64,000 nucleotides of DNA from Actinomyces mediterranea (GCF_900155595.1 NZ_FTPB01000002.1:124001-188000); one strand, 5' to 3'; shown: positions 36,199-45,419, numbered from the stretch's first letter. Notes: generated by a model not told the origin, from the letters alone. Made by a program: numbers and translations.

Positions 36199-37480
36199 AT
36201 CGTCCTGGGTTTGGTAGAGGCAGTGATGAGTGGGAAGGATCATTGTCATGACTATGTTCGGGGAAGTATCCGGATGAGTTGCGTGGGCGCGCGACTTGTT
36301 TGGCTCTTGAGGCCCGTCGGGACCCTGAGCGTTCCAGGGGCGCGATCGATAGGATCGCCGGCGAGCTGGGTGTGCATCCAGAATGCGTTGCACACGTGGG
36401 TCAAAAGAGTTGAGATTGATGGGGGTCTTCGGGCGGGGATGAGGGTGCGGATGCTCAGCGGATCAAGGAGTTGGAGAAAGAGAACCGCGAGCTTCGTAGG
36501 GCAAACGAGATCCTGCGCAAAGCGAGCGCGTATTGCGCCCAGGCGGAGCCGGGCCGCCGATAAGGGGGTGTCGATGGGTTCATCGACGCGAACCGAGCAG
36601 AGTACGGGGCCTAGCCGATCTGTGAACAGCTGACCGCAGCTGGCGTACAGGTCGCCCCGTCGGCTTATTGGGCGCGCAAGAGTCGGCCTGTGGTCGGTGC
36701 GAAGCAGGCGTGATGAGGTCTTGAAAGGAACAGATCGTGCGGATTCATGCCGACAACTACGAGGCCTTCGGGGCCCCAAAGATGCACGTGGTGCGGGGCC
36801 TGCTCGAGGTCGAAGCCCAGCATCGGGCAGGTCACGTCGCCCGATGCACCGTCGAACGCCTCATAACAGCCATGGGATCAGCGGTATCCGCTGGGCGAAG
36901 AGCCCGAAGACCACCCGGTCCGCGCCCAAGGAATTGTGCCCGATAGACACTGGTCAACAGGCATTTCGCGGCATTGGCTCCGAACATGTTGTGGGTGGCG
37001 GACATTCCCCCGCAAGCGGGAGGTGCCCCCGTCTACGTGCGCACCTTCTCGGGGTGGGTGAATCGTCGCGTTCACCCGCCAACGTGATTCTCACGTCAAA
37101 TCGTCGGGTGGCAGACCCCACCAGCGTGTACGCCGACCTCGCCCTCGACGCATTGAAGATGGCGATCTGGCAACACAAAACGCGACAGGGGCCGACCTAT
37201 CCGGCCTCGTCCACCACTCCGACCAGGGCATCCAGTACCGGGCAAGTCCGCTACGGCCAAGCCCCAGACGACTGCAAGGCCGTCGCCTCAGTCGGCTCCA
37301 CAGGTGACTCCACTCGACAACGCCCTAACCGAAGCCTTGAACTCCCTGTACAAAGCCGAACTCATCCGCCACAAAGGCCCCTGGGAATCCATCGACGACG
37401 ATGGGCCTGCTTCGAGCCCGCCGAGTCCGGGGCCGAGTTGGCCGCCTGGCTGAACGGGGTGCCCGGCTGAGGCCGCGTCC
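36199..37480 (+). mobile_element. IS3 family remnant ending the RHS gene
   Basis: OrfA pieces (KYPDELRGRATCLALEARRD, then KELEKENRELRRANEILRKA) and OrfB pieces (IHADNYEAFGAPKMH, ARCTVERLI, LVHHSDQGIQYR-like, DDCKAVASVGSTGDS, AELIRHKGPWES) appear in order on the plus strand but in several frames with internal stops. A 24-27 bp insertion near 37007 breaks the DDE region after LWVADI. It is fully inactive. Confidence 0.8.
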
Positions 37481-37496
37481 GTTAAGTCGGCCTCAG
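37467..37496. terminator. Hairpin at the end of the HsmA-type gene
   Basis: Nine-bp arms CTGAGGCCG and CGGCCTCAG with a 12-nt loop; one arm includes the stop codon of the membrane gene. It probably ends that operon. Confidence 0.45.
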
Positions 37497-38422
37497 GCCG
37501 CGAATTCCTTCTTCGCGTGGAAGGTCCAGCCCTCCCCGCGGGCGCGGTGCATGAGGAATCCGACTCCGGTCAGAGCCAATGCGATGCCCAGCCCCGTGTA
37601 GAAGAAAGCGACGAACCAGTCGGGTGCGAGCCCGGCGGCTCGCGCCCCGAAGCCGCCGCCCATCATGACGGCCATGATGATGTATCCCTTGGCGTCGAGG
37701 AACCGCAGGGGACTTTGCGCGGGGACGACGAGAGCGCGAATGCGCGCGGAGTTCTTCTTGACGATGCGCCCGAACATGGTGTGGAAGGCGAGGAACACGG
37801 CAACGCCGCCGACTCCGAGCAGTGCGGCGATGATGAGCCCGGTGCCATTGAGCGTGAACGCGGAGCGGATGCCGAGGTTGGCGACGTTGATCCCGGCGAT
37901 GAACCAGACGATTCCGGCGATGACGAGGAGGTTCTCTTTGTTGATGCGCACTGCTGCTCGCGGGCCAAGGTTGAGGACGGCGGCGATGATCGCGACGGCG
38001 ACCAATGAGACGGTGATGATCGCGATGTTCGACAGGTTCACGGCGGGGATGCCCAGCAGCATGCCGATGAAGTAGGGCACGAGCCAGAAGAGCCAGACGA
38101 CGACGCTGAAGCGGTGGAATCCGGCGAGCCGGCGCTCGTTGCGCCGGATGAGGATGATCGTGGCCCACACGGCGTGGAAGGCCATGAGGCCGAGGGCGAG
38201 CGCCCCCGAGACGGCGTGCATGGGAGCGACTCCCCCACCTGCCTCGGAGGAGATCTTCGACATGACGGTCGTGCCGGCGGTGTCGAAGATGAATCCGGTC
38301 CAGAAGAAGGCGAGGTGGCGGGACGTGAGGGTTCCGGCGCGGCGCTCACCGAAGACGCCGATGGTGTAGGAGACGAGGGCGAGGGTGATGGTGCCGGAGG
38401 CGATGACGATGAGAGGGGTCAT
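37493..38422 (-). CDS. Fused HsmA-like membrane protein
   Basis: 309 residues with about nine membrane helices. Residues 1-125 match the HsmA/TIGR03987 family (SYTIGVFGERRAGTLT, FWTGFIFDTAGTTVM, FHAVWATIILIRRN). Residues 130-309 are a second membrane module (KGYIIMAVMMGGGFG, WFVAFFYTGLGIALAL) that I recall as a separate small protein in other bacteria. Function is unknown. It is co-transcribed with the TetR gene 17 nt upstream, so it is likely the regulated target. The ATG at 38420-38422 is chosen; a longer open frame upstream overlaps the regulator. Confidence 0.72.
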   Translation of the reverse strand: MTPLIVIASGTITLALVSYTIGVFGERRAGTLTSRHLAFFWTGFIFDTAGTTVMSKISSEAGGGVAPMHAVSGALALGLMAFHAVWATIILIRRNERRLAGFHRFSVVVWLFWLVPYFIGMLLGIPAVNLSNIAIITVSLVAVAIIAAVLNLGPRAAVRINKENLLVIAGIVWFIAGINVANLGIRSAFTLNGTGLIIAALLGVGGVAVFLAFHTMFGRIVKKNSARIRALVVPAQSPLRFLDAKGYIIMAVMMGGGFGARAAGLAPDWFVAFFYTGLGIALALTGVGFLMHRARGEGWTFHAKKEFAA

Positions 38423-38439
38423 GGTGGTTCTTTCGCCGT

Positions 38440-39018
38440 TCAGTGGTGGGTTGCTGACTCGCCGTAGAGGGCGGAGTCGAGGAGGGCGAAGAGTGTGGCG
38501 CAGTCGGTTCCGTTCTGGACGGCTGCGAGGAGGTGCTCGGCGATGAAGGAGCACAGGACCTTCGGGGCGAGGGGCCCGACGAGGGCGGCGGGTTCGATGT
38601 CGGGGTCCGCGGCGAGGACGCGCGCGAGGCCGGTTTCGATGTGGCCGAGTCGGGCGGCCTGGGCGGCGCGCCCTGCTGTTCGCTCTTCATAGGGGAGCTT
38701 GCGGATCTCCTTGAGCCAGGTGGTGCGGTACTCGCCGAGGACGCGCACGAGGGCGCCCTCGAGTCTGCGCAGGTAGTCGACGAATCCTTCACCGGGTTCG
38801 ACGCGGCAGAACTCGTCGACGATGGCGGCGCGGAAGAAGCGCTCGACGACGGCGGTCGTCAGGTCGGTCTTGGCGGGGAAGAAGTTGTAGACGGATCCGA
38901 TGGAGATGGAGCATTCGGAAGCGAGGCGGCGGATGGACAGGGCGGATAGGCCGTCGCGTTCGGCGATGTCGTAGGCGGTATCGACGAGGCGGTCTCGTTC
39001 GATCGTCTGCTTGGGCAC
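38440..39018 (-). CDS. TetR family transcriptional regulator of the HsmA-type gene
   Basis: 192 residues from the GTG at 39016-39018, which has AAAGGTGGGGA just upstream. The helix-turn-helix is LSALSIRRLASECSISIGSV followed by YNFFPAKTDL. An in-frame start at 39045 would place the start codon inside the operator at 39032-39058, so I reject it. It probably represses its own operon with the membrane gene downstream. Confidence 0.85.
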   Translation of the reverse strand: MPKQTIERDRLVDTAYDIAERDGLSALSIRRLASECSISIGSVYNFFPAKTDLTTAVVERFFRAAIVDEFCRVEPGEGFVDYLRRLEGALVRVLGEYRTTWLKEIRKLPYEERTAGRAAQAARLGHIETGLARVLAADPDIEPAALVGPLAPKVLCSFIAEHLLAAVQNGTDCATLFALLDSALYGESATHH

Positions 39019-39031
39019 GTCCCCACCTTTC

Positions 39032-39058
39032 TGAACACTGTTCACTGAACACTGTTTA
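39032..39058. promoter_or_regulatory. Tandem palindromic operators for the TetR regulator
   Basis: A perfect 13-bp palindrome TGAACACTGTTCA at 39032-39044 is followed 14 bp later by a near copy TGAACACTGTTTA at 39046-39058, directly upstream of the regulator start. Two adjacent sites on neighbouring turns suggest cooperative dimer binding and autoregulation. Confidence 0.75.
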
Positions 39059-39286
39059 TCATAGCGTTCGCATGACTCTCGTCAAGAGGAGGGACTGCGC
39101 CCTCTCCCACCTGTTCGCCCCGCCCTCGTCACCGCGCCTGTCGCGGTGCGCGCCGGTTCCACGGCGATGGCGACGATCCCGGTGAGGGCACGTTCTTCTC
39201 CGCGATCCCCGCCTCGAAGGACTGCTCGATGATCATCCTCCGCGGCTCCGGTCAGTGACCGGAGAGCGGGACTCCAACGCCCCGTT
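39059..39286. other. Intergenic region with a possible gene tail
   Basis: No complete gene. On the plus strand DGDDPGEGTFFSAIPASKDC followed by SMIILRGSGQ and a stop (39256-39258) reads like the end of a protein, but it has no start and I cannot assign it. The promoter for the TetR operon lies at its left edge. Confidence 0.3.
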
Positions 39287-39739
39287 CTAGGCCCGTTCGG
39301 CCAGGTACCTCTCTACCTCGTCGGGCTCGAGGCGACGGATGCGGGCCCTGGCGAACTTGAGGAACCGACCGGTTTCGAACTCGGGCTCACCGCTCGCACA
39401 GGTTCTCCCGCGGTTCTTCTCGAGGTAGGCCGCGAGCTCCTTCCGGTCGGTGAAGATCTTGTACGAACGCCTGCCGTTCGCACTGTCGATGGCGTAGATG
39501 CCGCAGGCACGCCCCATTGTCGCGTCGGCGGCACGCAGGTAGAGACGGGCGACGTCGAGCGAGCGGAAGGGGAAGTTCCAGCGATGCAGTCCGCGCACGG
39601 GATCGGCCTCGATGCAGATGCAGCGCCCGCAAGTCCCGCACACGTATTGGGTGTGGGCGCGCAGGCACTTCTCCGGCTCGAGAAGCGGCGTCGTGCGAGG
39701 ATCGGCGCTGTAGCATTCGACACATTCGGTGGCGGACAC
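39287..39739 (-). CDS. Uncharacterised cysteine-rich (zinc-ribbon-like) protein
   Basis: 150 residues from the GTG at 39737-39739, preceded by AGGAGG. Cysteines at 6, 9, 25, 34, 37, 40 and 42 (CVECY, CGTCGRCIC) form a compact metal-binding N-terminus. The rest (RWNFPFRSLDVARLYLRAAD, SYKIFTDRKELAAYLEKNRG) is conserved, as I recall, in unnamed clostridial proteins. No catalytic motif is evident. It is divergent from corA across 190 nt. It may have been acquired from Firmicutes, but its base composition is like its neighbours. Confidence 0.7.
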   Translation of the reverse strand: MSATECVECYSADPRTTPLLEPEKCLRAHTQYVCGTCGRCICIEADPVRGLHRWNFPFRSLDVARLYLRAADATMGRACGIYAIDSANGRRSYKIFTDRKELAAYLEKNRGRTCASGEPEFETGRFLKFARARIRRLEPDEVERYLAERA

Positions 39740-39928
39740 GGCTGCCTCCTCTGCTCGCTCGATACGGGGCGCCCTCGTGGCGGCGCGGTATGTGAAGGGT
39801 AGGAACAACAACTGTTGGTGTCAATGCCGATCGTCACCGAAGCGGGTCGATTCGACCCGGCGCGAAGACGATGGAAACCCAACGGGCGTGGCACACTCGT
39901 AGCGTTACCGGATCATTCAGGAGGACCC

Positions 39929-40849
39929 ATGCACTACCTCATCGGGGAGCACCTCATCGAATGCGACGAGGCCGACCTCGCGGCGGCGGACCGACAGTTC
40001 GTCGTCATCTTGACTCCCGAGGGGTGGAGCCGCAAGCGCGACTCCTTCGACATGGGGATCGATTTCGACCCGGATGTCGCCACCGCCCTCGACACCCAGG
40101 CGGACGCGAACTACGACGCGATCACGGGCACGATCTTCATCCCCGATCGCGCCAACCCGGACCTTCCGGAGGCGCGCTTCGCGTTCGCCCTCGACGAGAA
40201 GGGCGTCGTGTTCATTGACGCGGAGAACACTGCGGCGACCCTGATCCGCGCGATCGCGGCGACGAAGAGGTGGAGGCAACCGGGGTTGGAGCGGTTCCTG
40301 GCGGATTTCCTCGGCCAGATCATCAAGGGCGACGCGAAGCTGCTACGCGGCTACGAGCGCGAGCTCGATGACATGGAGGACGCGATCGTTGCAGGGGTTG
40401 CCAGCGGCCACTTCGCGACCCGCATCAATGAGATGCGCTCGGAACTGCGCGATCTGGACGATCACTACATGCATCTCATGGACCTGACGGACCTGCTCGA
40501 GGAGAACGAGAACGGGTTCTTCCGCGACGAGGATCTGCGCTACTTCCGGACGATCTCGAGTCGGCTCGACAAACTGCGCGACCAGGCGGGTTCGCTTCGC
40601 GATCAGGCACTGCAAATGCGAGACCTGCACAAAATGCACCTCGACATCCAGCAGAACCACATCATGACGGTCCTGACGGTGCTCACGGCGATCTTCGCGC
40701 CGCTGACCCTCATCGTCGGCTGGTACGGCATGAACTTCACGCACATGCCGGAGTTGTCGGCCTGGTGGGGCTACCCCGGCGTCATCGCCCTGTCGCTGAT
40801 CATCGCAGTGGGGTCGGTGGTGTGGTTCAAGCGCAAAAAGTGGCTGTAG
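39929..40849 (+). CDS. CorA family divalent cation transporter
   Basis: 306 residues. A soluble alpha/beta N-terminal part and long helices (about 140-245) lead to two C-terminal membrane helices, with the selectivity motif YGMNF (near 270) and a MPE loop between them, then a basic end (FKRKKWL). It forms a pentameric Mg2+ or Co2+ channel. The ATG at 39929 follows AGGAGGACCC; the longer upstream frame is not supported. Confidence 0.9.
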   Translation: MHYLIGEHLIECDEADLAAADRQFVVILTPEGWSRKRDSFDMGIDFDPDVATALDTQADANYDAITGTIFIPDRANPDLPEARFAFALDEKGVVFIDAENTAATLIRAIAATKRWRQPGLERFLADFLGQIIKGDAKLLRGYERELDDMEDAIVAGVASGHFATRINEMRSELRDLDDHYMHLMDLTDLLEENENGFFRDEDLRYFRTISSRLDKLRDQAGSLRDQALQMRDLHKMHLDIQQNHIMTVLTVLTAIFAPLTLIVGWYGMNFTHMPELSAWWGYPGVIALSLIIAVGSVVWFKRKKWL

Positions 40850-41125
40850 CGACCTCCACCCTTCGCCGAGGTCATCACCTTCTCCGTTGCTTTGTTGGTG
40901 GTCCCTGGTGGTAGGTGCCGGGGGTTGGGCCAGTTGCTGCGGGCATGATGTCTTGCCCCTGTCTCCAATGATCCGGGGAGTGTTGTCACCCGCGGCAGTC
41001 GGGCGCTGGTGACCGCTGATAAGGGGAACGGCCCACTGGGTGTGAGGTCTTTCGCAGGCGTGGGTGCGGGGCCGGTCGTCCACCGGCTGGCCCCGCACCC
41101 ATTTAAGCCAGAGGCAGCAGGAAAG
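40850..41125 (+). other. Left noncoding end of an IS110 element, with a strong stem-loop
   Basis: 276 nt between corA and the IS110 transposase remnant. It holds a perfect 12-bp stem (GGGTGCGGGGCC at 41062-41073 with GGCCCCGCACCC at 41089-41100) enclosing an inner GGT/ACC pair. IS110-group elements encode their bridge RNA in this position, so this may be a remnant of that RNA. Decay makes activity unlikely. Confidence 0.4.
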
Positions 41126-41505
41126 ATGGATATCGAGGATGTCGAGGTCTTCATCGGCGTCGACGTCGGCAAGACGGACCACTGGGCTACGGCCCTGAAC
41201 CGGGACGGGCGGAAGGGTCTGTGACAAGGCCCTGCCCAACGACGAGGACCGGCTGCGCGAGGTCTACCAGCATCTACGAGAGAAGGGACGGGTGCTGGTG
41301 GTGGTCGACCAGCCCCCCACCATCGGTGCCCTGGCCGTGACGGTAGCCCAAGCCATAGGCTACCTGCCCGCACTGTCCATGAGACGCATCGCCGACCTGA
41401 CACCGGGCAGCGCCAAGACCGACGCGAAGGACGCTGCCATCATCGCCAACGCTGCCAGGACCATGCCCCGCACCCTAAGAGCCACCACACAAATGCCCCT
41501 CGAAG
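41126..41505 (+). mobile_element. IS110 family transposase N-terminal remnant
   Basis: The DEDD-domain start (DVEVFIGVDVGKTDHWATAL) and, after a frameshift near 41220, EVYQHLREKGRVLVVVDQPP, GYLPALSMRRIADLTPGSAK and TDAKDAAIIANAARTMP are typical of IS110 transposases. The C-terminal serine-containing Tnp20 half is absent; the gene stops where an IS3 left end begins at 41508. Confidence 0.85.
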
Positions 41506-41507
41506 GG

Positions 41508-42735
41508 TCTGGTGTGGGGGTTGGTGGCACGTGATGTGAGTGTATGAGGGTGTGTTTGGGGAGGTTGAAATGTCCCGGGTTTGTTTCTGTTTGAGTGGAT
41601 GGGAAAGTCTGGAGTATGCCGAAGAAAATGTGATCAGGAAGCGAAGGGTCGGGTTGTCTGGTTGGTTGAGGACAGGATCCTTGCCGAGGGACTCTCGATT
41701 CACGATGCGCGCCAAGTTGTGGCGCCCAAGCTTGGGGTCTTGTGGCATACGGCACGGCAATGGTTACAACAAGCACGTAAGACGGGTCGGGTCACGCGCG
41801 CTGAAGAGGATCTGATTGCTGAGAACGCCCGGGTTGCGCCGGGAAATCAAGAGCTACGGGATACGAACGCGTTATTGAAAGCAGCCTCGGCTTTTTTCGC
41901 GTCGGAACTCGACCCCCACCGTCGGAAATGATCGCATTCATTGGTAAATACCGCGATCATTTCAGCGTCGAGTTCATCTATCAGACGTTAAATGAGCAGC
42001 GCTAGGGAGGCCTCATCACCTCCCGCGGTTACCGTTACGCTAAGCATGGCTCGCCCAGTGTCAGGAGCGTTCGGGACCTGGAGCTTGTTGGCAAGGTTCG
42101 CCAGATACATGCCACGAACTACGGTGTGTACGGGATAAGGAAAATGTGGCACACGCGTTCCCGCTGCGGCTTGCAGGTCGGACGGGAGCAGACCACACAG
42201 TTGATGCGCTTGGCAGGAGTGTCAGGCAACCGCAAGGGGGGCCGATCGCCGATCACCACACGCAAAGGCAGGACGGAAGATACCAGGCCGGATTCAGTGC
42301 ATCGTGAGTTTTACGCCCCTGAGCCGAACCGCCGGTGGGTGGCTGATATCACCTATGTTCGCACAAGGGCTGGCTTCGTCTATACAACGTTCGTTACGAA
42401 CGTGCTCTCACGCAAGATTGTGGGATGGGCGCTTTCGGATTCGATGCGCACTGAAGCCTTGCCGCTACACGCATCGAATCAATGCGATCACCAGCGCAAA
42501 AGAGACTGTGAGGCTGGTTCATCATTCGGATCACGGATCGCAGTACGTCAGCATTATGTATAACGAGAGGTATTATCAATGCGGGTAGCATGCCATCGAC
42601 TGGGACGGTTGGGGCTTCTTACGATAACGCGCTGGCTGAGAACGTGAACGGCTCATACAAGAACGAGTCGATCCATAACCGTACCCGGCACGATGCGCCC
42701 AAGACCGAGAACGCGACGTTCAAGCGGGCGAACTG
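41508..42735 (+). mobile_element. Degenerate IS3 family element
   Basis: OrfA (DQEAKGRVVWLVEDRILAEG, SIHDARQVVAPKLGV, ELRDTNALLKAASAFFASEL, ending at 41931) is followed by OrfB pieces (MIAFIGKYRDHFSVEFIYQT, IHATNYGVYGIRKMW, RRWVADITYVRTRAGFVYTT, LVHHSDHGSQYVSI, SYDNALAENVNGSYKNESI). Several frameshifts and stops separate them. The left end 41508-41549 has an inverted related copy at 43334-43374, belonging to another IS3 copy. Confidence 0.85.
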
Positions 42736-43069
42736 ACGGAACACACCCCACCCCCACCACCCCCTCAACTACCACACACCGGACAAGATCAAAAACGACC
42801 ACTAGCACATCACAAGCACCACAAAGAAAACGAAAACCAAAGCAAACACCCAGAAAACAAACCCAAGACACTTCAAACAACAACCACCACCCAAACTCCA
42901 CAGCCACCAAAACCAACACCAGACCCCAAGCCTTAAACCCAAGACTGCACTCCTAGGACACGACCCAATCTCCTTAGCAAAACAGATCAAAACAAAACCC
43001 AGAACACTTCAGTCAGAAGCGATCTTCCACACGGTCCGATCACACATGGGCACGCCACCAACCCGGCTA
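42736..43069. other. Strand-asymmetric, G-poor spacer within IS debris
   Basis: The first 70 nt can be read as a transposase tail (PLNYHTPDKIKNDH then a stop). From about 42,800 to 43,010 the plus strand is almost free of G and made of A/C runs. The long open frames on the complement here are a by-product of that bias, not genes. No other feature seen. Confidence 0.5.
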
Positions 43070-43375
43070 CCCCGCCACTACACCCTCAAATGCGAAGAGC
43101 CCCTGAATGCGCCGCTTCAACGCCCGACACTCGGTCGGCTCTGAAACCGTCGGCACGTTCGGGCCTTCAGCCTGCTCTGCTTTGTGTATCCAGCGGCACA
43201 GGCGCAACTCGGCAATACCGAAATCAGCAGCAACCTGACCGACAGGAACATCACTTGTACGCCCCACACACAACGCCCTCACGGAACTCTTGAGGGGCAC
43301 ACCCTAGGCATAATGACACCCCTCCAGAACACACTGATACGCTCACATCACGTGTCACCAATCCTTACACAGACT
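43070..43375 (-). mobile_element. IS3 family OrfA fragment, inverted
   Basis: On the minus strand VRALCVGRTSDVPVGQVAAD then FGIAELRLCRWIHKAEQAEG and ECRALKRRIQ resemble an IS3 OrfA helix-turn-helix with leucine-zipper start. Upstream, 43334-43374 is an inverted copy of the IS3 left end at 41508-41549. The fragment stops at an ISL3-type end at 43078-43103, which probably cut it. Confidence 0.65.
43078..43103 (-). repeat. ISL3-type terminal repeat, copy 1
   Basis: On the minus strand it begins GGCTCTTCGCATTTGAGGGT and is followed by GTAG. Close copies lie at 45638-45660 and 47327-47350 in the same orientation. The sequence fits the terminal inverted repeats of actinobacterial ISL3 elements; copy 2 precedes an ISL3 transposase start, which supports this. 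Confidence 0.6.
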
Positions 43376-43387
43376 CATTCCTTACTC

Positions 43388-45376
43388 TCACGCGCTCTGT
43401 GTATTCTTCAGGTGCCGTCCAATATACCCGATGACTACCTTCCCCAGATCGCTTGTTCGATCCTCGAAGTACAGGCGGGGACTCACCGACTTGAAGCGTT
43501 GGATCTCAATATGAGCGTGCATCTTCCGATATCCAGTAGGATCGACTTCCTTCGGAACTTTGAAAGTCCTCTGATCTCCCCACTTATTCTGGGAGGTATC
43601 GGACTCAGAGTCACGTACCCGATCGGCGGCGATGAGACGCGCCCCAGGAGGAGCGCCTTCCCGAAGGTATTGATGGATCCCTCCTTTGAATTCTCTTCCT
43701 TCTTCACTTGAGCGGAAAGCAGCATACTCATCCAGCATTGCGAGGATGTCGAAGGTCTCTCTCAACCAGGACAATGAGCGCCCATGACGACTGAGCTCGT
43801 TCGTATCCTTCGGATCGTAGGTGAACCATAGGTGGGTAAAGACTTCGGGACCGAGGATCTCAAGCTCTTCCCATTCGGAGAAGTCGATGCCTTCATAGGG
43901 GTCTTCCTTCTCGCGATAGAGTTCATTATTGACTCCTTTCTTCCGAAGCTCACTCACCGCGATTCCGAGTTTGTACCGGATAGAGCGTAGTTCTTTTTCG
44001 AGAGTCTTCTTCGCCTCAAGTTGAATCTCAACTTCAAGTGTCTTGTCCTGAAGATCGGCATTCAAGCCCGCAATGGCCGACTCATATTCTTGTCGTCGAC
44101 GATCGAGCTCATCGATGTGGAGCTCGATTGAGCGAGCATATCGAGCTTTTGAAAGCGCCGCCTCTTCATGCAGGCGGAGGTTCTCGGTCTTGGTCACTGC
44201 GAGCGAACACTCCCTCTCCTCAAGACGTGCACGAAGATCGTGAACCTCGATACGAAGCATTTCAAGCTCCTCATCGGTTTCCCCTTCAAAGGCCGCTGTC
44301 GGTGTGGCCTCGGGCTCCGCATGCTCAGCGGATGCAGGCACTTCGAGTTGTTCAAGGATCTCCCCACTATCAGGGCGGGACCCAGGATTGATGGATAGTG
44401 GTCCGGCCGACGGAAGTTGAACATCACTATGATCGTTCGAGCTCCTCTCAAAAGTCATGCGATCGAACTCTGCTCCGGTGACCGTATCGAGGCGGCGCAT
44501 GAATGGATCGGGGGGAAGAGAGCTTGAATGCGCCCGGCTCAGGCGCCCGAACATCCGCGCGAGTTCTTTGCGGTTCTTCCCCAGCAGTGCGCGAGCTGTG
44601 AGGACTCGATGGCGCAGTCCGTCGCTGGGATCGTCAAGGAGGGCACCCGGTTTGAAAGTTCGCAGAGCATACGGAGTAAGAACGTGCGCCTTTGAAACTC
44701 GTGCATTAACCATCTCTGTCGCAGCGGGATGGAGGAGGAAGACGGTTGCCTGACCGGCACATTCGGTCGTAATATCATCGAGGATCTGTCTCCAGGTCGC
44801 TGCCTCGACCGTCCCATCGGTGCCGCAGGCGATGATAAGTCCCCGGTGCTTCTCATCCGCCAAATGATCGAGGAATTCTTCCACCCCCTCTTCATCGAAC
44901 ACGATGATCGGATCATCAGAGGTCCTCATATTCCGATCGAAGCATGCATAACCATCGAGGATGTTCTTCACGAGCCAAGGGCGATTGGAGAACATCGGGT
45001 GCCCCGGCCAGTTCGGATCCTCCGGGACATCGATCTCCACGGAGACAAGAGGGAACAGCCACTGCTTCTTTTGGCTACGACCGACAAGGAGAGTCGTTAC
45101 CCATTGCCCCGCCTTCTGTGGGCGATCAAAATAGACGAGCTTGGCATACTCGTCACCTGCCGCTGTGGTACCCCTCCCGTAGATCGCCCGCGACCCATCA
45201 GGAAAAGGCTTTTCTACCCACGGTTCCAGATCATCGACCCCCGTGAGCTGCTTTTGTTTGCGCAGCCAGTCGAATCCCTCACGCAAGAGAACGTCGATCG
45301 CGTTCTCCGCTTCGATTCCCTCGGACTTTACAACGTTCACGGTGAATGTGGTCCGATAACCCAACAATCCGATCAC
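43388..45376 (-). CDS. Large coiled-coil protein of unknown family, putative defence partner
   Basis: 662 residues; I do not recognise the family. An alpha/beta N-terminal region (1-300) contains LVSVEIDVPEDPNWPGHPMF. An acidic linker (310-365) is followed by a long coiled coil (about 366-483) and a C-terminal part (500-662) ending with PRLYFEDRT..GKVVIGYIGRHLKNTQ, which looks like a separate domain. No Walker, nuclease or membrane motif is seen. The frame opens at a GTG (45374-45376) that touches AAGGA; a TTG nine bases later is better spaced. GC content is lower than the chromosome. It lies downstream of the HEPN helicase on the same strand, with IS debris between. Confidence 0.75.
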   Translation of the reverse strand: MIGLLGYRTTFTVNVVKSEGIEAENAIDVLLREGFDWLRKQKQLTGVDDLEPWVEKPFPDGSRAIYGRGTTAAGDEYAKLVYFDRPQKAGQWVTTLLVGRSQKKQWLFPLVSVEIDVPEDPNWPGHPMFSNRPWLVKNILDGYACFDRNMRTSDDPIIVFDEEGVEEFLDHLADEKHRGLIIACGTDGTVEAATWRQILDDITTECAGQATVFLLHPAATEMVNARVSKAHVLTPYALRTFKPGALLDDPSDGLRHRVLTARALLGKNRKELARMFGRLSRAHSSSLPPDPFMRRLDTVTGAEFDRMTFERSSNDHSDVQLPSAGPLSINPGSRPDSGEILEQLEVPASAEHAEPEATPTAAFEGETDEELEMLRIEVHDLRARLEERECSLAVTKTENLRLHEEAALSKARYARSIELHIDELDRRRQEYESAIAGLNADLQDKTLEVEIQLEAKKTLEKELRSIRYKLGIAVSELRKKGVNNELYREKEDPYEGIDFSEWEELEILGPEVFTHLWFTYDPKDTNELSRHGRSLSWLRETFDILAMLDEYAAFRSSEEGREFKGGIHQYLREGAPPGARLIAADRVRDSESDTSQNKWGDQRTFKVPKEVDPTGYRKMHAHIEIQRFKSVSPRLYFEDRTSDLGKVVIGYIGRHLKNTQSA

Positions 45377-45419
45377 TCCTTCCGATGATCAGGATCTCAG
45401 AGTGCGTAGGCATTTGCGG

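Noticed and set aside
37005-37035. CRISPR-repeat-like string CCCCCGCAAGCGGGAGG
   Set aside because: A single unit inside an IS3 remnant with no second copy, spacer or cas gene nearby; it looks like a small insertion.
42653-42990. Hydrophobic Val/Leu/Cys-rich open frames on the minus strand
   Set aside because: They arise from the G-poor plus strand (G/T-rich complement) and lack start context and any family resemblance.
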